Assembly (NCBI GenBank): GCA_005281725.1 | Contig: SSBO01000003.1 | Span: 4,836,495-4,900,494 of the forward strand | Direction: 5' to 3' | Origin: Wuchereria bancrofti | Lineage: Eukaryota > Nematoda > Chromadorea > Rhabditida > Onchocercidae | DNA length: 64,000 nucleotides | Shown here: piece after piece, positions 37,909-52,800 of the stretch | Numbering within the stretch: position 1 is the stretch's first letter | How the letters are laid out: every line of letters starts with the position of its first letter | Made by a program: the position numbers and the translations under genes | The notes under the pieces: model-generated | Seen by the model: the letters and a program-made list of their open reading frames with translations, nothing else | What the model was told of the DNA's origin: nothing | Databases searched by the model: none

Positions 37909-39363
37909 AAATGCTATTGAAATTTTTGCGACATCTGTTTAGCGTATTCTCTGGTAGAAGGTGTTTTCATAGATCACTGATTGTTTTTTGAAACCTTCTT
38001 GTTCCACTAGCTATTCAGAATTGCGATTCAGAAATTTTTGTTAGTTTTGTAATGGGACAGGACACATTCTTAGTGATGCTAAATTTGTTGCGAAAAAAGA
38101 TTTATTGCTGTATTTCGTGAATATAGAATGTTGCATTTTTTGGTTAAATGCTTTTTTATGATATTTAGTATATGCTTGTTATTTTATACATACCAATTAC
38201 ATTTCTTCTAGTAACAAAAAAGAAAACTTGACTTTTTCTAACTGGTCAGCTCACTTAGGATTCATTCAAAAAAGATGAAACGGACGCTCGTCATTTTTTT
38301 GTTGACTTATTATTGTGAACTATAGACAGTTGTGTTTAATTTCCCAGTTTCAGTTTAATTTGTTCGACTTTTTTTTTCCTTAATGGAATTTGATTTTTCT
38401 ACAAGATAAATGTTCGAGTAATCCTGTTCTCACCAAATAATCCAGTTTGCAATCAACTTGTTGTATACGGTGATGACGCTCTTGTTTTTGATATTGATAA
38501 GCTCGGTGTACGACTAATAAAAGTTGAAAGTTTTTCACGATTATGGGATTATTTCAGTGGTATCGTGACTGATTATTCTCTGGGTTGTTTGTTAACGCTG
38601 AAGGTTTTAAAATATTTTGACTAGAGGAGACACTTGGTGTCTGGTAAGTGGTGATGTCGCGAATTAATGCAGCAAGAATATATTTATTGAAAACATATTT
38701 ATTGATTTGGAGGTGACCGCTTTATTATCATTAACATCTGAGAAATATGAGTAGCTTTATACAATGATACGGCAAGAGCTGGTTGTAGAAAACTGGTTGG
38801 TTACAGATGTCGTGATTTATGCTAAATTTGCCGTTTTACAAGCACTTTATTCCAGTTATTGATAGAGTGTAAAAAAACTTGGAACAAAACACTATCTTTA
38901 GTTGGGCTTCAAGAAGTTTAATAATTGTTTGCATAATTGAGAAATAAATTAGTAGCATGGTTTTATTGATAATGGTGTAGTATGTTTGTGTTATCTGAAG
39001 GCACTCTATGTTACGAGAAGAGATGTGTTACGTATTATGAAGACTGACGATGTTAACCATGTCTATTCATTGTTTCTTCATGGTCAAGTATTTAAGTTTG
39101 GCTTGTGATGGATGAGTCCCTCTCATTCTCTCGTTCTGCTCAATGAAAAATGAATCCCATGAAAATGTTTTTCAAAAAAATGGTTTTTCACATTTTGACG
39201 GAATAAATAAGCAGTGAGGCGTCGAGGTAACTGGTCAGTACGTCGGGGATAACTGAGTAAAAATATATAAAATTATAGAGTTCGGAAGCATTTATTCTCT
39301 CTAATGTAATATTTGAAGTGACCAACTGAAATAGTGAAATAGTAGGAATTCTGTTTTTGCGTC
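37909..39363 (+). other. Intergenic region between NAC beta and TRAPPC13
   Basis: 1.45 kb with no recognised gene. It contains an open frame (38394-38624) with exon-like composition but no start codon and no identified partner exon. Confidence 0.45.
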
Positions 39364-42300
39364 ATGACCGAGGCAATGAAGGAACAAATACTAACACTTA
39401 AAGGTTAAATATGTCTTTCATTCTGTTTTTAAAGTGCGTAGAATTCAGAATCTTAAATTTTCGAAAATATTTGAGTCTTTGGATTTTGGGCAATTATTTT
39501 TTTGTAGTGATGCGCCTTGCTCGTCCCAAATTTTACGAAAATATTTGCATACCAATTGATCCAGCTGATACAACCAGCCAGCTCATTGGCTCTGCTCTTT
39601 GTCGTTTAACTGGACAGGAAGCTGCTGATATACCTATTGGAAAATATCTTATGGCGCCGCAAAAGTTCGAGTAAGTCTATAGAAAATTGGTGGTCGATAT
39701 AATAATATATTCAGCACTTTTTGTCGTTACTGCACATTCTCATCTTGGGATTTGTTTCTTTCAAACAGCATTTCATTATCATATAACATCACCTTGCAAT
39801 TTATGAATTTATGGCAGCCGCTCATTGCTAGGGTTTTTATAATAGATAAAAGACTTTAAGAAATGTAACTTTGCAGGAGTATATATTTGGGGGAGACCTT
39901 CACTTTCTATGTTTGCGTACAAAATATAAGCGATAAACTCGCGACGGATATATGTGTCAAGGTGAACATATGTGGTTTAAATTCCCAAAAGCAAGTTTGT
40001 TGAAGATTTCTTGACCTTGAGCTTATCACATTAGCCTTCTATGAAACTATTTTATTGATTTATTTTGTCAGACTGATTTGCAAACTACAAGCCAGCGTAA
40101 TGCTTTATCGTCACAGTTACAAGAAGCGAATGCTGTGCTGGAACCAGGCGAATGTTTGGGAGAAGTTATTACTCATGAAATTAAAGAAATTGGGCAGCAC
40201 ATGTATGTTTTGTTTGATGTAAAATTGTATGGGTGTTAGAAAGTTGTTGAAGTTTTCGTGGTTGTTGGTGATGAGCAGTTCAGAGTATTGCGAAGTAAAT
40301 TCTGCGGTATAATCCTTTTATGATTTCTCAAGTAAACCGAATGATTTGATGATTGATGAAGTCCTCGAACTTCATGGGCTAGTTCCATGAAATCATTGCA
40401 TTTATCTGGAATCCATCCTGATTGGGTGCCTTATCAGCACTAAGGAAGGGGATTAATTAGTCACTTTGCATACCTTTCGTGCTATTGGTATACACGATTT
40501 TATTTGATTTAGAATTAGACACCATTCTTTTAACGTTTTATTATATTTAAATTATCAGATTTTCTGGATGTTATGATATTTCATTAGCATGTTCTAGTTA
40601 TGGATATATATTTAAGAAATAAAGTTGAGCCTTTTTCATCTACACTTATTGGATTTCATTATGACTTTTACATTCTTCACTGATCTCTTCCTTTGTTAAT
40701 GATTTTTTACATATAAAAGGAATTGGTTCATTTAATTAATTTTGTAGATTAGTTTGTGCTGTAAGCTACAGAACACCTAAAAATGAGATGTATTTTCGGA
40801 AGTTTTTCAAATTTCCAGTTACAAAACCAATCGACGTTCGGACAAAGTTTTATAACGCGGAGGTAAATGTTGCATAATGTATTATTTTTCATTAAGTTTA
40901 TGCTTCATTAAGGATAGTTTGCTGTGTTATGTCAAATGCAATTTTGAAAGAAATATTCTCCAGCGAAATCTTTTTATTTCGAGAACTCAAAAGCTTGAGG
41001 TAGTTATGTTGTTTGTATGCTCAGTAGTTGCGTGTGAGAAACAATTATTGATATATGAGCACCCTTTTTCATTACTTCTCATTGTTATTTAGGATGGGTT
41101 TTTCAAATTCCAAAACTAATTCCTCTCTTATTAGCCTTACACTTTTCATGATATGTGCGCAGGAAATTGAGAAGAAAATATTCATATGCTTTTAACTTCG
41201 AGAATTGTCCTTTCTAACTGATCGTCTGTATGTTTAATATAATTAATTTGCTTTGCATGAGTATGCGGAAGAATGGTGTGTAAAGCAACGGTGTTGATCT
41301 TATTTACAGGATAATCTGGTAAGCTCATTTGCGTTGTAAACTAACTAGATATTTGAAAATTTATTTCTTTTTAAAGAAATTAAAGGTACGTCGTTAGAAA
41401 TAATTTTTTATATGAATAGGCAATAAGCTTCTTTTTTTAACCCTGAGCATAGAAGTAAGACATAGCAACTGAGAAACCATCTATAAAAAATGAGGTTGTA
41501 CTAAGCAAGAGGAAAATCATGTCTTAAACTCGTCTTCTTATGATAATTAACGAAGTTTGCAGAACAATGATGTTTACTTGGAAGCACAAATTCAGAACAC
41601 TTCTGAACTACCAATGGTTCTGGAGAAAGTAATCCTGGAACCATCCGACTTCTATTTGAGTTCTGAAATATCACCTCCTGGAACAGAGTTTCTTTTTCTC
41701 ATTTATTTATTTTATTTCTTCCACCTTCTATTATTTTTTCTCATGAGCAACAGTATGTTTTGCGATGGAAAATATTTCTACAGAATTATATCAGTACTGA
41801 GGACATTAGTTTCCTATCAAAATTTGTGTTGTTTTCGAAATGCTATTATATTATAAGAACGAAAATATGGTATAAAGCATGGTACCCTCACCACAGTACG
41901 AGTTAATTGCATTACTAACTCCATGTAACTGATTAGTTAGTGAAGATATTGTTTCTAGAAATGAAACCATGGACCAATCTTATCTCAATCCAAGTGATAT
42001 TCGGCAGTATCTCTTTTGCCTAAAACCAAAAACAACAGATTATTCTCTTAATTATTTTAGGTGCGTCACATTAACTTCTATTTTTTTCAGTACATGGAAA
42101 ACCGAAATATGTTATATTAAGGATAAATTTGATAAAGAGTCATTCGCGATAAAGTTCAAAGAAATTTAATAAAAAACGAAACTGGAAAATGGAGATATGG
42201 GACTTTTGAACCCATTTATTGAAATTTTATACAATCCGGTCTTGTCCTTTATTTACATTTGCCAATCTTAGTGACATGGGTCATGTTTTTCTGTCATTTA

Positions 42301-43186
42301 AGGAAAGGGACATCAATTGGAAAACTTGATATGGTTTGGAGGACAAGTATGGGAGAGAGAGGCCGCCTACAAACGAGTGCTCTGCAGCGAATGGTCTGCT
42401 CATCTTGATATTTATTGCGTTTATTCGCTGTTTTTAGATTTGAGTGTTGCATCACTGACAGATATGTAACTTACAGAAGTTTAAAAAGATAGACTTGTTT
42501 CTTCTTAAAATTTTAATTTCTAGGCTCCAGGATATGGTGATTTGCGACTGACAATTGAGAAAATACCAGCAACAGTGAAAGCCTTGCAATCATTTCGGAT
42601 GGTGTGTCGGCTTCGTAACTGCAGATAAGTTCTTTCGTTAAATTAGTGATTTAAAATCCGTAATGCTGGTCTTGTTGCATGTTAGGACTTGAAGTTATGA
42701 ATTACAGTTTCAGTGAACGTTCACTGGATTTGGTGCTGACTTTAGACGGTAAATTGCAACCAAATATTGCGTTTTGTTCAATTAGTGGTGTTGAATTGGG
42801 TCAGTTGGCACCAAACAGTACGACTGACTTTTCCATAGAGTTATTACCATTAACTCCTGGACTACAAGTACTTCTTATCAATATATTGAATGAATTAGAT
42901 TTTCAAATTGTAAATAAATGCAAGAAAGCATTAAGGAGGCATTCGGTGCTAATATTAAGTATATGGGAATGTCGTACACTTGTTTTGAAACGTTGATGTG
43001 TTTTGCAGTGGGTGACTATTACTTTCATCAAATTTCTAAGCACATAGTAGCAGTATTCACATCCTTTGTCATATCTGTTTCTTTATCGTTTCCCACTTTC
43101 AGTCAATTTCTGGTATTCGAGTTACGGACACATTCTTGAGAAGAACATACGAACATGATGATATTGCTCAAGTGTTCGTAGCGTAG
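39364..43186 (+). CDS. TRAPP complex subunit 13 (TRAPPC13), about 11 exons
   Basis: TRAPPC13 is a metazoan-type subunit of TRAPPIII, which acts in vesicle tethering and Rab1 activation. Exon 1 (39364-39403) encodes [13 protein letters not shown]; exon 2 (39508-39670) continues with [13 protein letters not shown] and ends in LMAPQKFE. Later segments match the family in order: [147 protein letters not shown], and a last exon with [20 protein letters not shown] ending QVFVA and TAG at 43184-43186. The protein is likely complete at about 390 residues. One junction (42615-42707) is ambiguous and is reported as a finding. Confidence 0.9.
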
Positions 43187-43828
43187 TTCTTGAGGACTAG
43201 CTATTGCATTACTTATAATTCAATAATGAATGGTTTATTATCATCTACTCTGGATGAGTAGAGGAACTACCAAAAGTTTTGCAAGACATATCTGAAGAGA
43301 GAGTGATATTTCTTTTTCTAAGCAGATTTCGCATTGTTTGAAGAAGTGTATGAATGCGGTACTAATTTTTTGAAGATAGCCTTTTAAAAGAGATAATTCT
43401 GCCTATTTTATAAGTTGTGTGAAACCTTTCGAGAATTACCGAAATTAAGAAATCCAATTGCTTCCTCAAGGTTTCATAATTGCAGACTAATAAATGTGTA
43501 GGCAGTAAGAGTCATAGCCTATAATGTTTAAGGTAAGGAGAGAAAAATACTAAGTGTATACATACATTTTGCCGAATTTGAGGACCAGTATTCTTTTCTA
43601 ATTGTTTTTTAATTATTTACAAGAAAAAACGGGTGAAGAATTTCATCTACCCAGCAAGTAAAATATATTTCACAAAACAGATATGAGAATAAACGAAGAA
43701 CAGAAACTAATATAAACAAAAAAGTAAATTTCCTCAAACTGACTCGGCTAATAATACGTAAGATAACATAAAAACAGAGAGGGAAGCGATTAAGAAAGTT
43801 TAATAAAAGCTACAAAGGTCCTGCAATA
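43187..43828. other. Convergent 3' intergenic region
   Basis: 640 bp between TRAPPC13 (+) and the SANTA protein (-), with no exon-like sequence. On the minus strand an ATTAAA lies about 30 bp after the TGA of the leftward gene (43798-43803) and could serve as its polyadenylation signal. Confidence 0.5.
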
Positions 43829-46800
43829 TCATGTAAACAAGACTTCTGAGAAATTGTTTTCGAAATGTGGGCGCTGCTTGACCTCTAAACGGTATCTTTT
43901 TTTTGCATTAAACTCGAATGAAAGCCGAAATGAAGTGAAAAGAACTTGAACAATGTTATTTGGATCCAAGGACTCCAAAAATGGGAAATCCATGAAATCA
44001 AACCTGACGCATGGACGAGATATGTAATCCTGTGGTAATTAGGAGACGGAGATGATTAATATCTCTGAAGTCTGCTGCCATAAATTCATAGAAAATAAGG
44101 AGGGGAATGGTTCCGATTCCGTATTTAACAGAGCAAATGGCAGTCCTTTTCTTTAAAAAGTTGGAAAATTGCGGAGAAATTGACAACCGGTCTTTTCATG
44201 CACACAGCAAATCCCAGCGTTGTTCAATTCGAATTTGGCCTAATAGAAAGATCGGCATTATCGCGTCCGGTATCACTCACAGTGCTTCTGCTAGATGAAA
44301 ACGCAGTATCAGATGTACACGGAAGATGAGCCAATGCGGCTGAAAAAATAAACTATAAAGAAGTAAGTATTAATATTTCTCACTGATTTTCACTGATCTT
44401 GACACAAAAATTCCGCATGAAATGCCATCACAGTGATGCCTTTTAGCTTCACTTTTCGCAGGGATATTGCACTTTGAATGGTAAAACCACCACAAACCTT
44501 GTCCAGATAATGCATTGAAATCAACCATAACATTATCAATCAGTGTTTGCAAATACTCTGAAAAGAAATTAATAACTAACTTTAAATTAATTAAATTTGA
44601 ACTGCTCGAAAATTAAAGTAACAACGTTCTGAATAGAACAAACTTTTCATGTTGAAATAGTCTCTCCACGTAGAGTCTGGTTGATTGAGTACATCTTCCA
44701 GTTCTTTAATAAACTGCCTTATATGTTTTATCCTGTCATCGAATGGGCCACCTTCCGGAACATACAACCAGTCTGAGCACAACTTTCCCATATAGTTCTT
44801 TTCCGAAATCATAAGTAAATGGTCATACTGCGTCTTCAATTTGTCCATTTTTGCTGGTCCACTTAACGATGCTTCTTTTCGAAATGCCACCTGAAATCTA
44901 TCCATTTTATTCCGAAAAGAATGTGAAATTCTGACTCCAAGAAACCTTCAACAACATAAAGTAAAAACAAAACTGAATTTTTTTTCTCGGAAACTGAATT
45001 GTGAACAGAAAGTTCTCATTTTATATTTGACAGGAACATAGAGGTATATCAAATTTTTTTAACGAGAAGGAAAAATCAGTCTAGCCTTAATTTAATTTAA
45101 TAGAACAAATACACAACAAAGTGGAAAGTAAAGAAGGTGAAGAAATTAAGAGTTAATTCCTTTTTTAAGCATCATTTAAGCATCAAATAGCTCTATTAGA
45201 CTGTCAAGCGAAAAAAAAACCAAAATATTTTTTCACTCACTTGTCGCCAAGGACCACAATCTCCACTCTCACTCTGTTCTCCGGAAATACCTCCGGACGC
45301 AATATTTTGTGAACTGCATGGTCCAGTTGATAAACGATCTGTGGAATTATTCGAATAAACGCCCGAGACATTATTATGGTTTATCAACCGTTCGTTCGAA
45401 CTACCATTATTATCTGGGTATGTCAATAAATTGATGGACGATATTTGTTTCGGTTGTGCAATTTCCAGTGATACCGATCGCTGCTGTTCAACTGTGCTTT
45501 TTGTTTCCTTAACAACTTTTATTTGATAACAAATCTTACAACAACCGTTGAGCTAAAAGCAGGTTCAAGGATTTTGCTTACCTTGTTCTTGTTTCCTTCA
45601 GTGGTTGTTTGTCCGCTTATTCCAGCAATCTGGAGGAATAAAATTCTATACAAATATAACAAAAGCTGTAAATATAATTTGAAAGATAAAAAGTATTTCT
45701 CAGACTCATTAATGGGCTTAAAAACAAACCTTACGATTATTCCAAAGTTCATATACATGTCTGCTTACTTCTCTAGCAGTACCATTCTTCCAGGTACCAA
45801 TATATCGAAACACATCATGCACTACACCATCACGTTCACATCTGAATTCGTGCTCAGCTGTTACGTCAACTAAATTAAGATCCAGAAGCCTGCAATTTGA
45901 AATTATAATATTTTTATTCAAAACGACGTACTTGAAGATGGCTTATAATATTCTTTATTTCAAGCTGCCAATAGCACTTCAAAAGTTAAAAAAAATTTTT
46001 TTTAATTTTTTAAAAATTCTAAATATTTACTTAGCCATTCAACAATTAACTAATATGTATTATATTTTTTCCACGCTAACTTATCAGCCATGTCTTAACA
46101 CCACGAAAGATAAGGTGTAAAACCACGAAATTCGAAAGGAAAGTAACTTCCAAATTATTTTCACAAAAGCAGGACAATGTTTTTTAAAAATTATGTTTAA
46201 CTCACATTTCGTCACTAGTGTTTGAGGACCAACAATTACAATCATTCGCATCGATACTATCATCTTCTGGAATTACTACAATAGTTTCCATGTTTGATAA
46301 CTCCCTAAAATAGTTGCTTATTTCTTTTTTCTTAAATTTCGGACATATGAATAATGCATTTCATACGGTTCCGATAATTAATCTGTTAATATTACTTTTT
46401 GTATCTTTCCATTTTCATCAAAAGAAATACTGATTAAGTTTACAGCAGCCGCACAGATAATCATTACCGCGATGCTTGACTTCCCAACTCACATTGATGA
46501 TGATGATCTATCAGCTTTTTTCCCACGTTTCCCTTTGCGGCCACTGATATGCTGCGATGTTTCCTTCAGTTTCTCTATCACTTTTGGATTGCATCCTTTG
46601 GTAGTTTTTGTTCGTTCGCGTGTCACCGTTTTTCTCTTTTTTTCCTCTTCTTTTTCTTCGTCGTCAAATATGAACCTGAAAAGGATTTATTAATATTAAT
46701 GAAAGACTTTAAAAATGCATAATCACATTATTTAAATAGTACTATGATAAGCAAGATATCACGCAGGAGCAAAAGGATGACAATCTCTCACTGCTTTGGT

Positions 46801-49800
46801 CTGCAAATAGTAATATAAATCCATTTAATGGAATTTTAAAAAGATCTGGTTACCTTTGTGGTGCTTTGATGTGACGCTTTGGGCGATTTGTAGTTAACAT
46901 CTCGATATTGCCATCAATTTTCACTGATTTCATTTCTCTTTCCAACTCATCCTTACCAGATTCAGTTACTTTTTCTCCCAATTGTTTTTGTTTCTTTTTG
47001 GGTGGCATCTTGTCCAGTTCTTTCTTAATGTCATTTTCCAAAGATTTTACGCTAACTGAACTTGAAATCTGAGAAGCAACTTCTGCTCGTCTCACTGGAA
47101 CGGCAGGATTCGAATTGTTTGCTGCAGCTGAAGCAGCAAACTGTGCTCGAAATCTTCTAATTTCCGGAGTCTCAAAAAGAGTTAGATCAACTCGGCGACC
47201 TAAAAATATTCAGTATGATTATCATAAGGTTATACAACTGGAAAACCCGCAAAATCATGCTAACTGCATAAAGTTGGATAAAACAATTACTCACGATGAG
47301 TTTCAAATTTATGAGAAAAATTTCTATGAGAAAACCAGAATGCAGAGACTTAAACAGCCAGTATAAATCGCAAGTTTCAATATCTTTCTATGACATATAC
47401 AGCACTACATTTGAAGCACATTTCAGAATGTTGCACATAATATTTTTAGACATACTATTCCTTCAGGAAACGTAGCAGTTCTAGTTAATGATAAAAACAG
47501 CTTAGAAAACATAAAAAACATTATTACCTCTTTTCAAATCATTGCTTAGGTAAGTGGCCTCCTTAATCATTATTATCCAACCAAAATCAAGTTAATATTT
47601 ATTCCTTACTATATCATATATCATAATCGGTATATCATATGCAGTTGGAAAATTTTCCCATACAAAACAGTTCTAAGAAAAACATATCTGTATTCTGATT
47701 CTTGTTATTAATAAGAATTTAATATACTTTCAAAGCCAGCTTGTAATTATCATTTAAAGATTATTACTTATTTTGCACTAGAAACGTCATCAGGAATATA
47801 GAATGAGATGGATGCAGCAAATTTAATATACCGCGTCGAATTTGGGAATAAACTGCACCAAAAATTTTTTGAAACAATTGCTATTGACGACTTCCGAAAA
47901 TTGCGTTTCTGTCAAATGGTACTAATTTTTACACGCGGTACTTTGACATTATCTTCATCCTTTCCTCTCTGACAGATTTTGAATATATGCGCTAACAAAT
48001 TAGAGCGATAACAGTAAAGTGCGCATACCATTCTTTAAGACGCATTAATTTATGTACGACAAGATGTCAAGGAATAAAATAACCATAAAGGACAAGTTTT
48101 TTCATAATTGTAAAAACAGAATGGTATTGCCTTAATTTTATCCAAATAACAGACAGAAATGGTTTGAGACCTAAATTAAGAGTTTGAGAGATCAACTAGA
48201 GCAGAGATTAAATTTTTCAAGAAAAGCGCACGTGATTTAATTGTATTAATTGTATTCCAGCCGAAAAAACGGCGAATTCAGTAGAATAAAATTAAAAATA
48301 AGATTCTGTGTTTAGTTAGTGATGCAGCAACTGAAACGACATGACATAAACAGTTTAACATGCAATACTTACTCCTTTTGTTAAGAAATCATAAGTTTAC
48401 GTTTTCAACAGGAAGAAAAAGATTAAGACTGATGCTATAATATAACGAACTGATGCTATAATATAACGAACCAGATTCAATACATATAAGCTCTATTCAA
48501 GCAACAATTTAATTCATAAAGCCTATCTCACCTTTACAAATATCTACTTTGTACTGATTTCTAATTGCTTCCCGAGTTATGAAGACAATAAAATTACTGA
48601 TTCTCCTGACAAAGAGCAATTGAAGCGGGAATATATATCGTGCTTCTTAACTGCTCTACGGTATTTGAGAAACAAATGAATGTATACATAAAGCTTTCTG
48701 GAAAATAAATAAATGTGTACGATCGCAGAAAAGCCACATACCTGTTTTTGCTTCGTGCCTCTGAATTATCAATGCTTGTAGAAGCGCTACTGCTTCGTGA
48801 ATTTTGCCTGAAAATTGTTGCAGGTCTGAATTTTGATAAAAATTCATATGATCTGGGAATTAATTCGAAACAAAATGGAGTGTAACTTGCCGGAGAAGTT
48901 TCATTTTGTAAAGATACTGAATGTCCTAACCATCATATAAATATGTTATAGAGTACAATCGATACAATGAAATGCAAAACGTTACTAATGACCTTGACTG
49001 GTTAATATTACAAGTTCACCAATTTTGAATCCAAAAAATACTGAGAAAAAATTCAATAAAATCTTTGAGGATTGAAAATCTTACGGAATTTCACGTTACG
49101 TCGTAGGTCTGCAAGCGTTTTTGGTAGCGGAACTTCAAGTACTGCTCGATAACTCCTACAGGAATTCAGAACAGCTTCAATAGCATCCAATAGTGGCTTG
49201 TCATCTTTGACTGGAAAGAGAGATCCAAGAAACTGCTGAGAAAAATTTTTTTTCTTTGCAGTACATTTTAGATGTTTGTTACTTTCTTTATAAAAAAAAT
49301 TTTGCATATATCAGAAAGAAAAAAATCCTTACATTTTGGTGTTTCCGTCTTAGCAAATGCTGCCCACAATGCCTCCACTGCTACAACTTCTTGCAATTCC
49401 AATCGATTTTTTTCATCTTCTGGAAAGATTATTAAACCTACTACTGTTAATTGGACAATATCCGATGATACATTAGAAAGTCCTTGAAAATATCCGATGA
49501 TACACTAGAAAGGATAAAGAACAACCTCCATCTCAAAGAATAGTAAATAGACGCAGAACAATAGTGATAGTTCATCAATCTGATAAAATCAACCTGTCAA
49601 GTTAGATGGTTTAATCGCCAAGGGTCGAGGGATCTCAGCTTTACTTGTTAAGCCAGATCTACCACCCATGGTCGCTCTATTGTCTTTTGTTGCAGCAAGC
49701 TGCATCGTATTCGTGACCTTTGTCGGGTCACACGTCATTTGCCCTGCTCTGGAATTCGGTGTCGCAGCTGTAGCAGATTTCACATCATCATCCAGATAGT

Positions 49801-52800
49801 CCCTCACTTTCAACAATGTCGAAGTGTTTGAAGATGAAAACTTCTCCGGTGACTTCGATGATTCTCGAGAACTCGTTTCCCTATTCAGCTTCTTTTTGAA
49901 AATTTCGGGTGACTTCGATTCAAAAATAACCCAGTTGCTGGTAAGTGATTCCAAACCATTATCACATATTTCCTCTTTCAGCAGCACATCCCGTCGTAAA
50001 AGAAGGTCTATAATGAATGGAAAATTATGCTCTTGTTTCCGTGTTTGCATTTTTTCCAAAATGAAGATATAGTTGACATTGGAATAGTTTGTTGTGTTTT
50101 ATTTGATATGATACTTGACCATATGAGCTGGAAAAATCATCATTAAATCCAAGAATGTCCGATAGTAATAAGATTCTTAGACAAGTACCACTAAACGATA
50201 CTGGTGATCAGATCATTTCATTTAACATATTCTGTTTACTAGTTGATATTAATCAGCTTAAGTGGAATAGTGTTTAATTAATTAAAATTCAGTGCATAAC
50301 TTTTCAACTAGAGATTTATTGCACTTTCAAGCATAAAGACTCCTGTAAAGTGGAAAAACAAATTAATCACATAGGAATTAAAGATAGAAGTTCCTTTTTC
50401 AAGAATAAAACAATCTCACGAATTATTTGTTCGTCGAAATCCTCTGAATCTTTGATCTTTTCGTACGTGGCTATCAGATCTTGAACGTATTGTTCCAAAC
50501 GATTTCGTATAACACTGTGGTGAGATAGCGAACGCACTATTCCTGAAGGCGTTTGCAGCTGTTTTAGCAAGCTTGCCCAACGACGTACCAAAAACTGGAG
50601 CGAAAAGAGATGCCTAAAGGCATATTTTCAAAACTCAAAAGAAATGTGTTAGTGATTTGAAATAAAACACTCAGGAATATTTGTGCAACCAAATATATCT
50701 ACAACAAAGTCGAATAGAGAAATAAACATACGCTCTTTTCTTGATAATTTGATCACGCTCTTTCCAAAAATTTGATGGGGCGTCAATTTGTTCCTCCTTT
50801 GTCTCTATTTTGTTCGATAAATTCGGTATTTCAACAACGTTGCTGCTAGTTCCAGCTTGTTCTGCTGTTTTACTTTGAAACATGGATGAAAGCTTCCTTG
50901 TATTATCTTTAAGCGAACAACTACGATGATCGTTATATCTCCCCAAAGCTTTTTGCATATTGCCATTCGTACGTCGAGATAATGATGGTACAGCGGTTTT
51001 CACCAGCACTTCTCTTTTGTAATACTCCTTACGAATCAGTACTTGTTCACATCTTCGGGCTTCCTCTGAATCAGACACACTAATAAATTAATGCTCTTTC
51101 CAGTCTTTCACTCAATTTTCTACAATTACTAAAGGTAAAAATAGCATCTAAGTAAGCAGAGCATACCCTTTCGAGCTCTCCATAACATTTCTGGTACCAA
51201 AGGTCTGCTCTCGTTCCCTTCCCAGCAATGGTCAAGCAACCACCTGAGTTGTCCTACAAGTTGTTTCGCTTTGGTGATTTCTTTATGGTCAGTAAGTTGT
51301 TTTCTGGAAAACATAATCAATCTGAGAAAGATCTGAACGATACAGCGAAATAATTAATGACAAATGGTAATTTAAAGTTAACAAGAACATTTCAAGGCTG
51401 TTTTACTTACAAGAAGCTTAAATAGAACTTACTTTTGAATGATATCACACCAATATTTATATTTATCAAGAAAAAAATCAAATTCCTTTCTCCACTTGGA
51501 CAAGTTGAGGTACTGAGAACTGTAACGAGCTTGAGCGTAAACCTAGAAACAACTGCACTATGCTAGGTTTCATGACTGCCAAACATAAACAATAATAGCG
51601 CAATTCTACCGCTACTGCATCTCTTCCCATCTATGTACAGTAAGGAAGTATGGCACTGATATGTTCTGAAATTCTTCTGAATTAAACAGTTTCCAAAATT
51701 TTTTGAAATAGCAGTACCATTCTTGGTATTGTTTTACCTCCCATCAATTTCCTTGCAGTAATGCGGAAAGAAAGAATCATAGATTTATTCGCAACTTACC
51801 ACGTAGTTATACGTTTTCGGGAATATATGCTTGATTTCGCTTGGCTCACTCCAATTCACAACTGGTACATCTTCCGGCGGATGTGGTGGACACAGTCCAT
51901 TCCCTCCTCTTCGCCTTGCATTTCGCTGGAAAAAAAAAAAGTTCGGCTCAGATCTAATTACTACTTTAGTGTGATTTTTGAAAAGTTTGTGATACCTTCC
52001 GGAATTGTTTAGTTATTTGTGCAGTTGCTCTCAATTCCTCATCCGCTATTTTGATTTCTCCTAACATTTCCGGTGTCTTACATCCAACGACATTCCTGTG
52101 ACAATCACTGCTAGGAGATCGGCTCACCGCTTCATCTAAAAAAATTAAGTAATTCATGGATGAATTTAATGAAATAAAGGAGAAATTTCGTGTTTTTTTT
52201 TAAAGGAGAAATGATAATTTCTGAAACGACAACAGAAATAAGCTCCTTCTGGAAAAAAAGTAGTTGCTTTTACTTGGTTTTAAAAGATATTTTATTTAAT
52301 TAGTGGAAATAACTAGAAATTACTTAATGGCACAGTGAGAACTGTTGATCTAAAATGTTATGAAAATTACGACAAAGATTTATCTAGAAGGAACATTTTA
52401 CCTTTGCACTACTTAAAACTTAAAATTATTGGACGCTATACTATGGGACTTCATTGATTTAGTATTTATCGGGTATTTTATGATTTTTTAGCAAACAATG
52501 TTTAGAATATATTTAGAAATAAAACTCGTCTTGAAAACAACATTTTGCCTCTGCTGGGCACTTGCCATTTGAAAAAAAAGGAGGGAAAGATCTTATAAAA
52601 AGTGTACCAATAATGAAGTAATTTTTATTCAAGCACGAATACGACAAAAGCTATCATGCTAAAATAATTATCTTTTAAACGACACAAGTAGTTGAAATAT
52701 CGCTACCACAGCAGCAACAAATTTAAAAATCGTACGGCTTTTTAATCAAGATAAAGAGATCAGCTAGAAAATGATTTACAACCGCTAAACAACTACATAC

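Noticed and set aside
41695..41856. Hydrophobic extension of TRAPPC13 exon 6 (phenylalanine/leucine-rich).
   Set aside because: This is read-through past a GTTTCT donor after PPGTE. The next exon ([16 protein letters not shown]) joins in phase and matches the family.
44000..44200. Minus-strand frame with LLIFYEFMAADFRDINHLRL as an exon.
   Set aside because: The exons on either side (ending SSSRST, starting DYISRPCVRFDF) join in phase without it, so it is most likely intron.
44370..44552. Ulp1-like motif (NIP...HHCDGISCGIFV) suggesting a SUMO protease end in the minus-strand gene.
   Set aside because: No His/Asp catalytic region precedes it. Splice phases show that the exon ends earlier (after DFNALSGQ at a GTTTGT donor), so the Cys motif is intron sequence.
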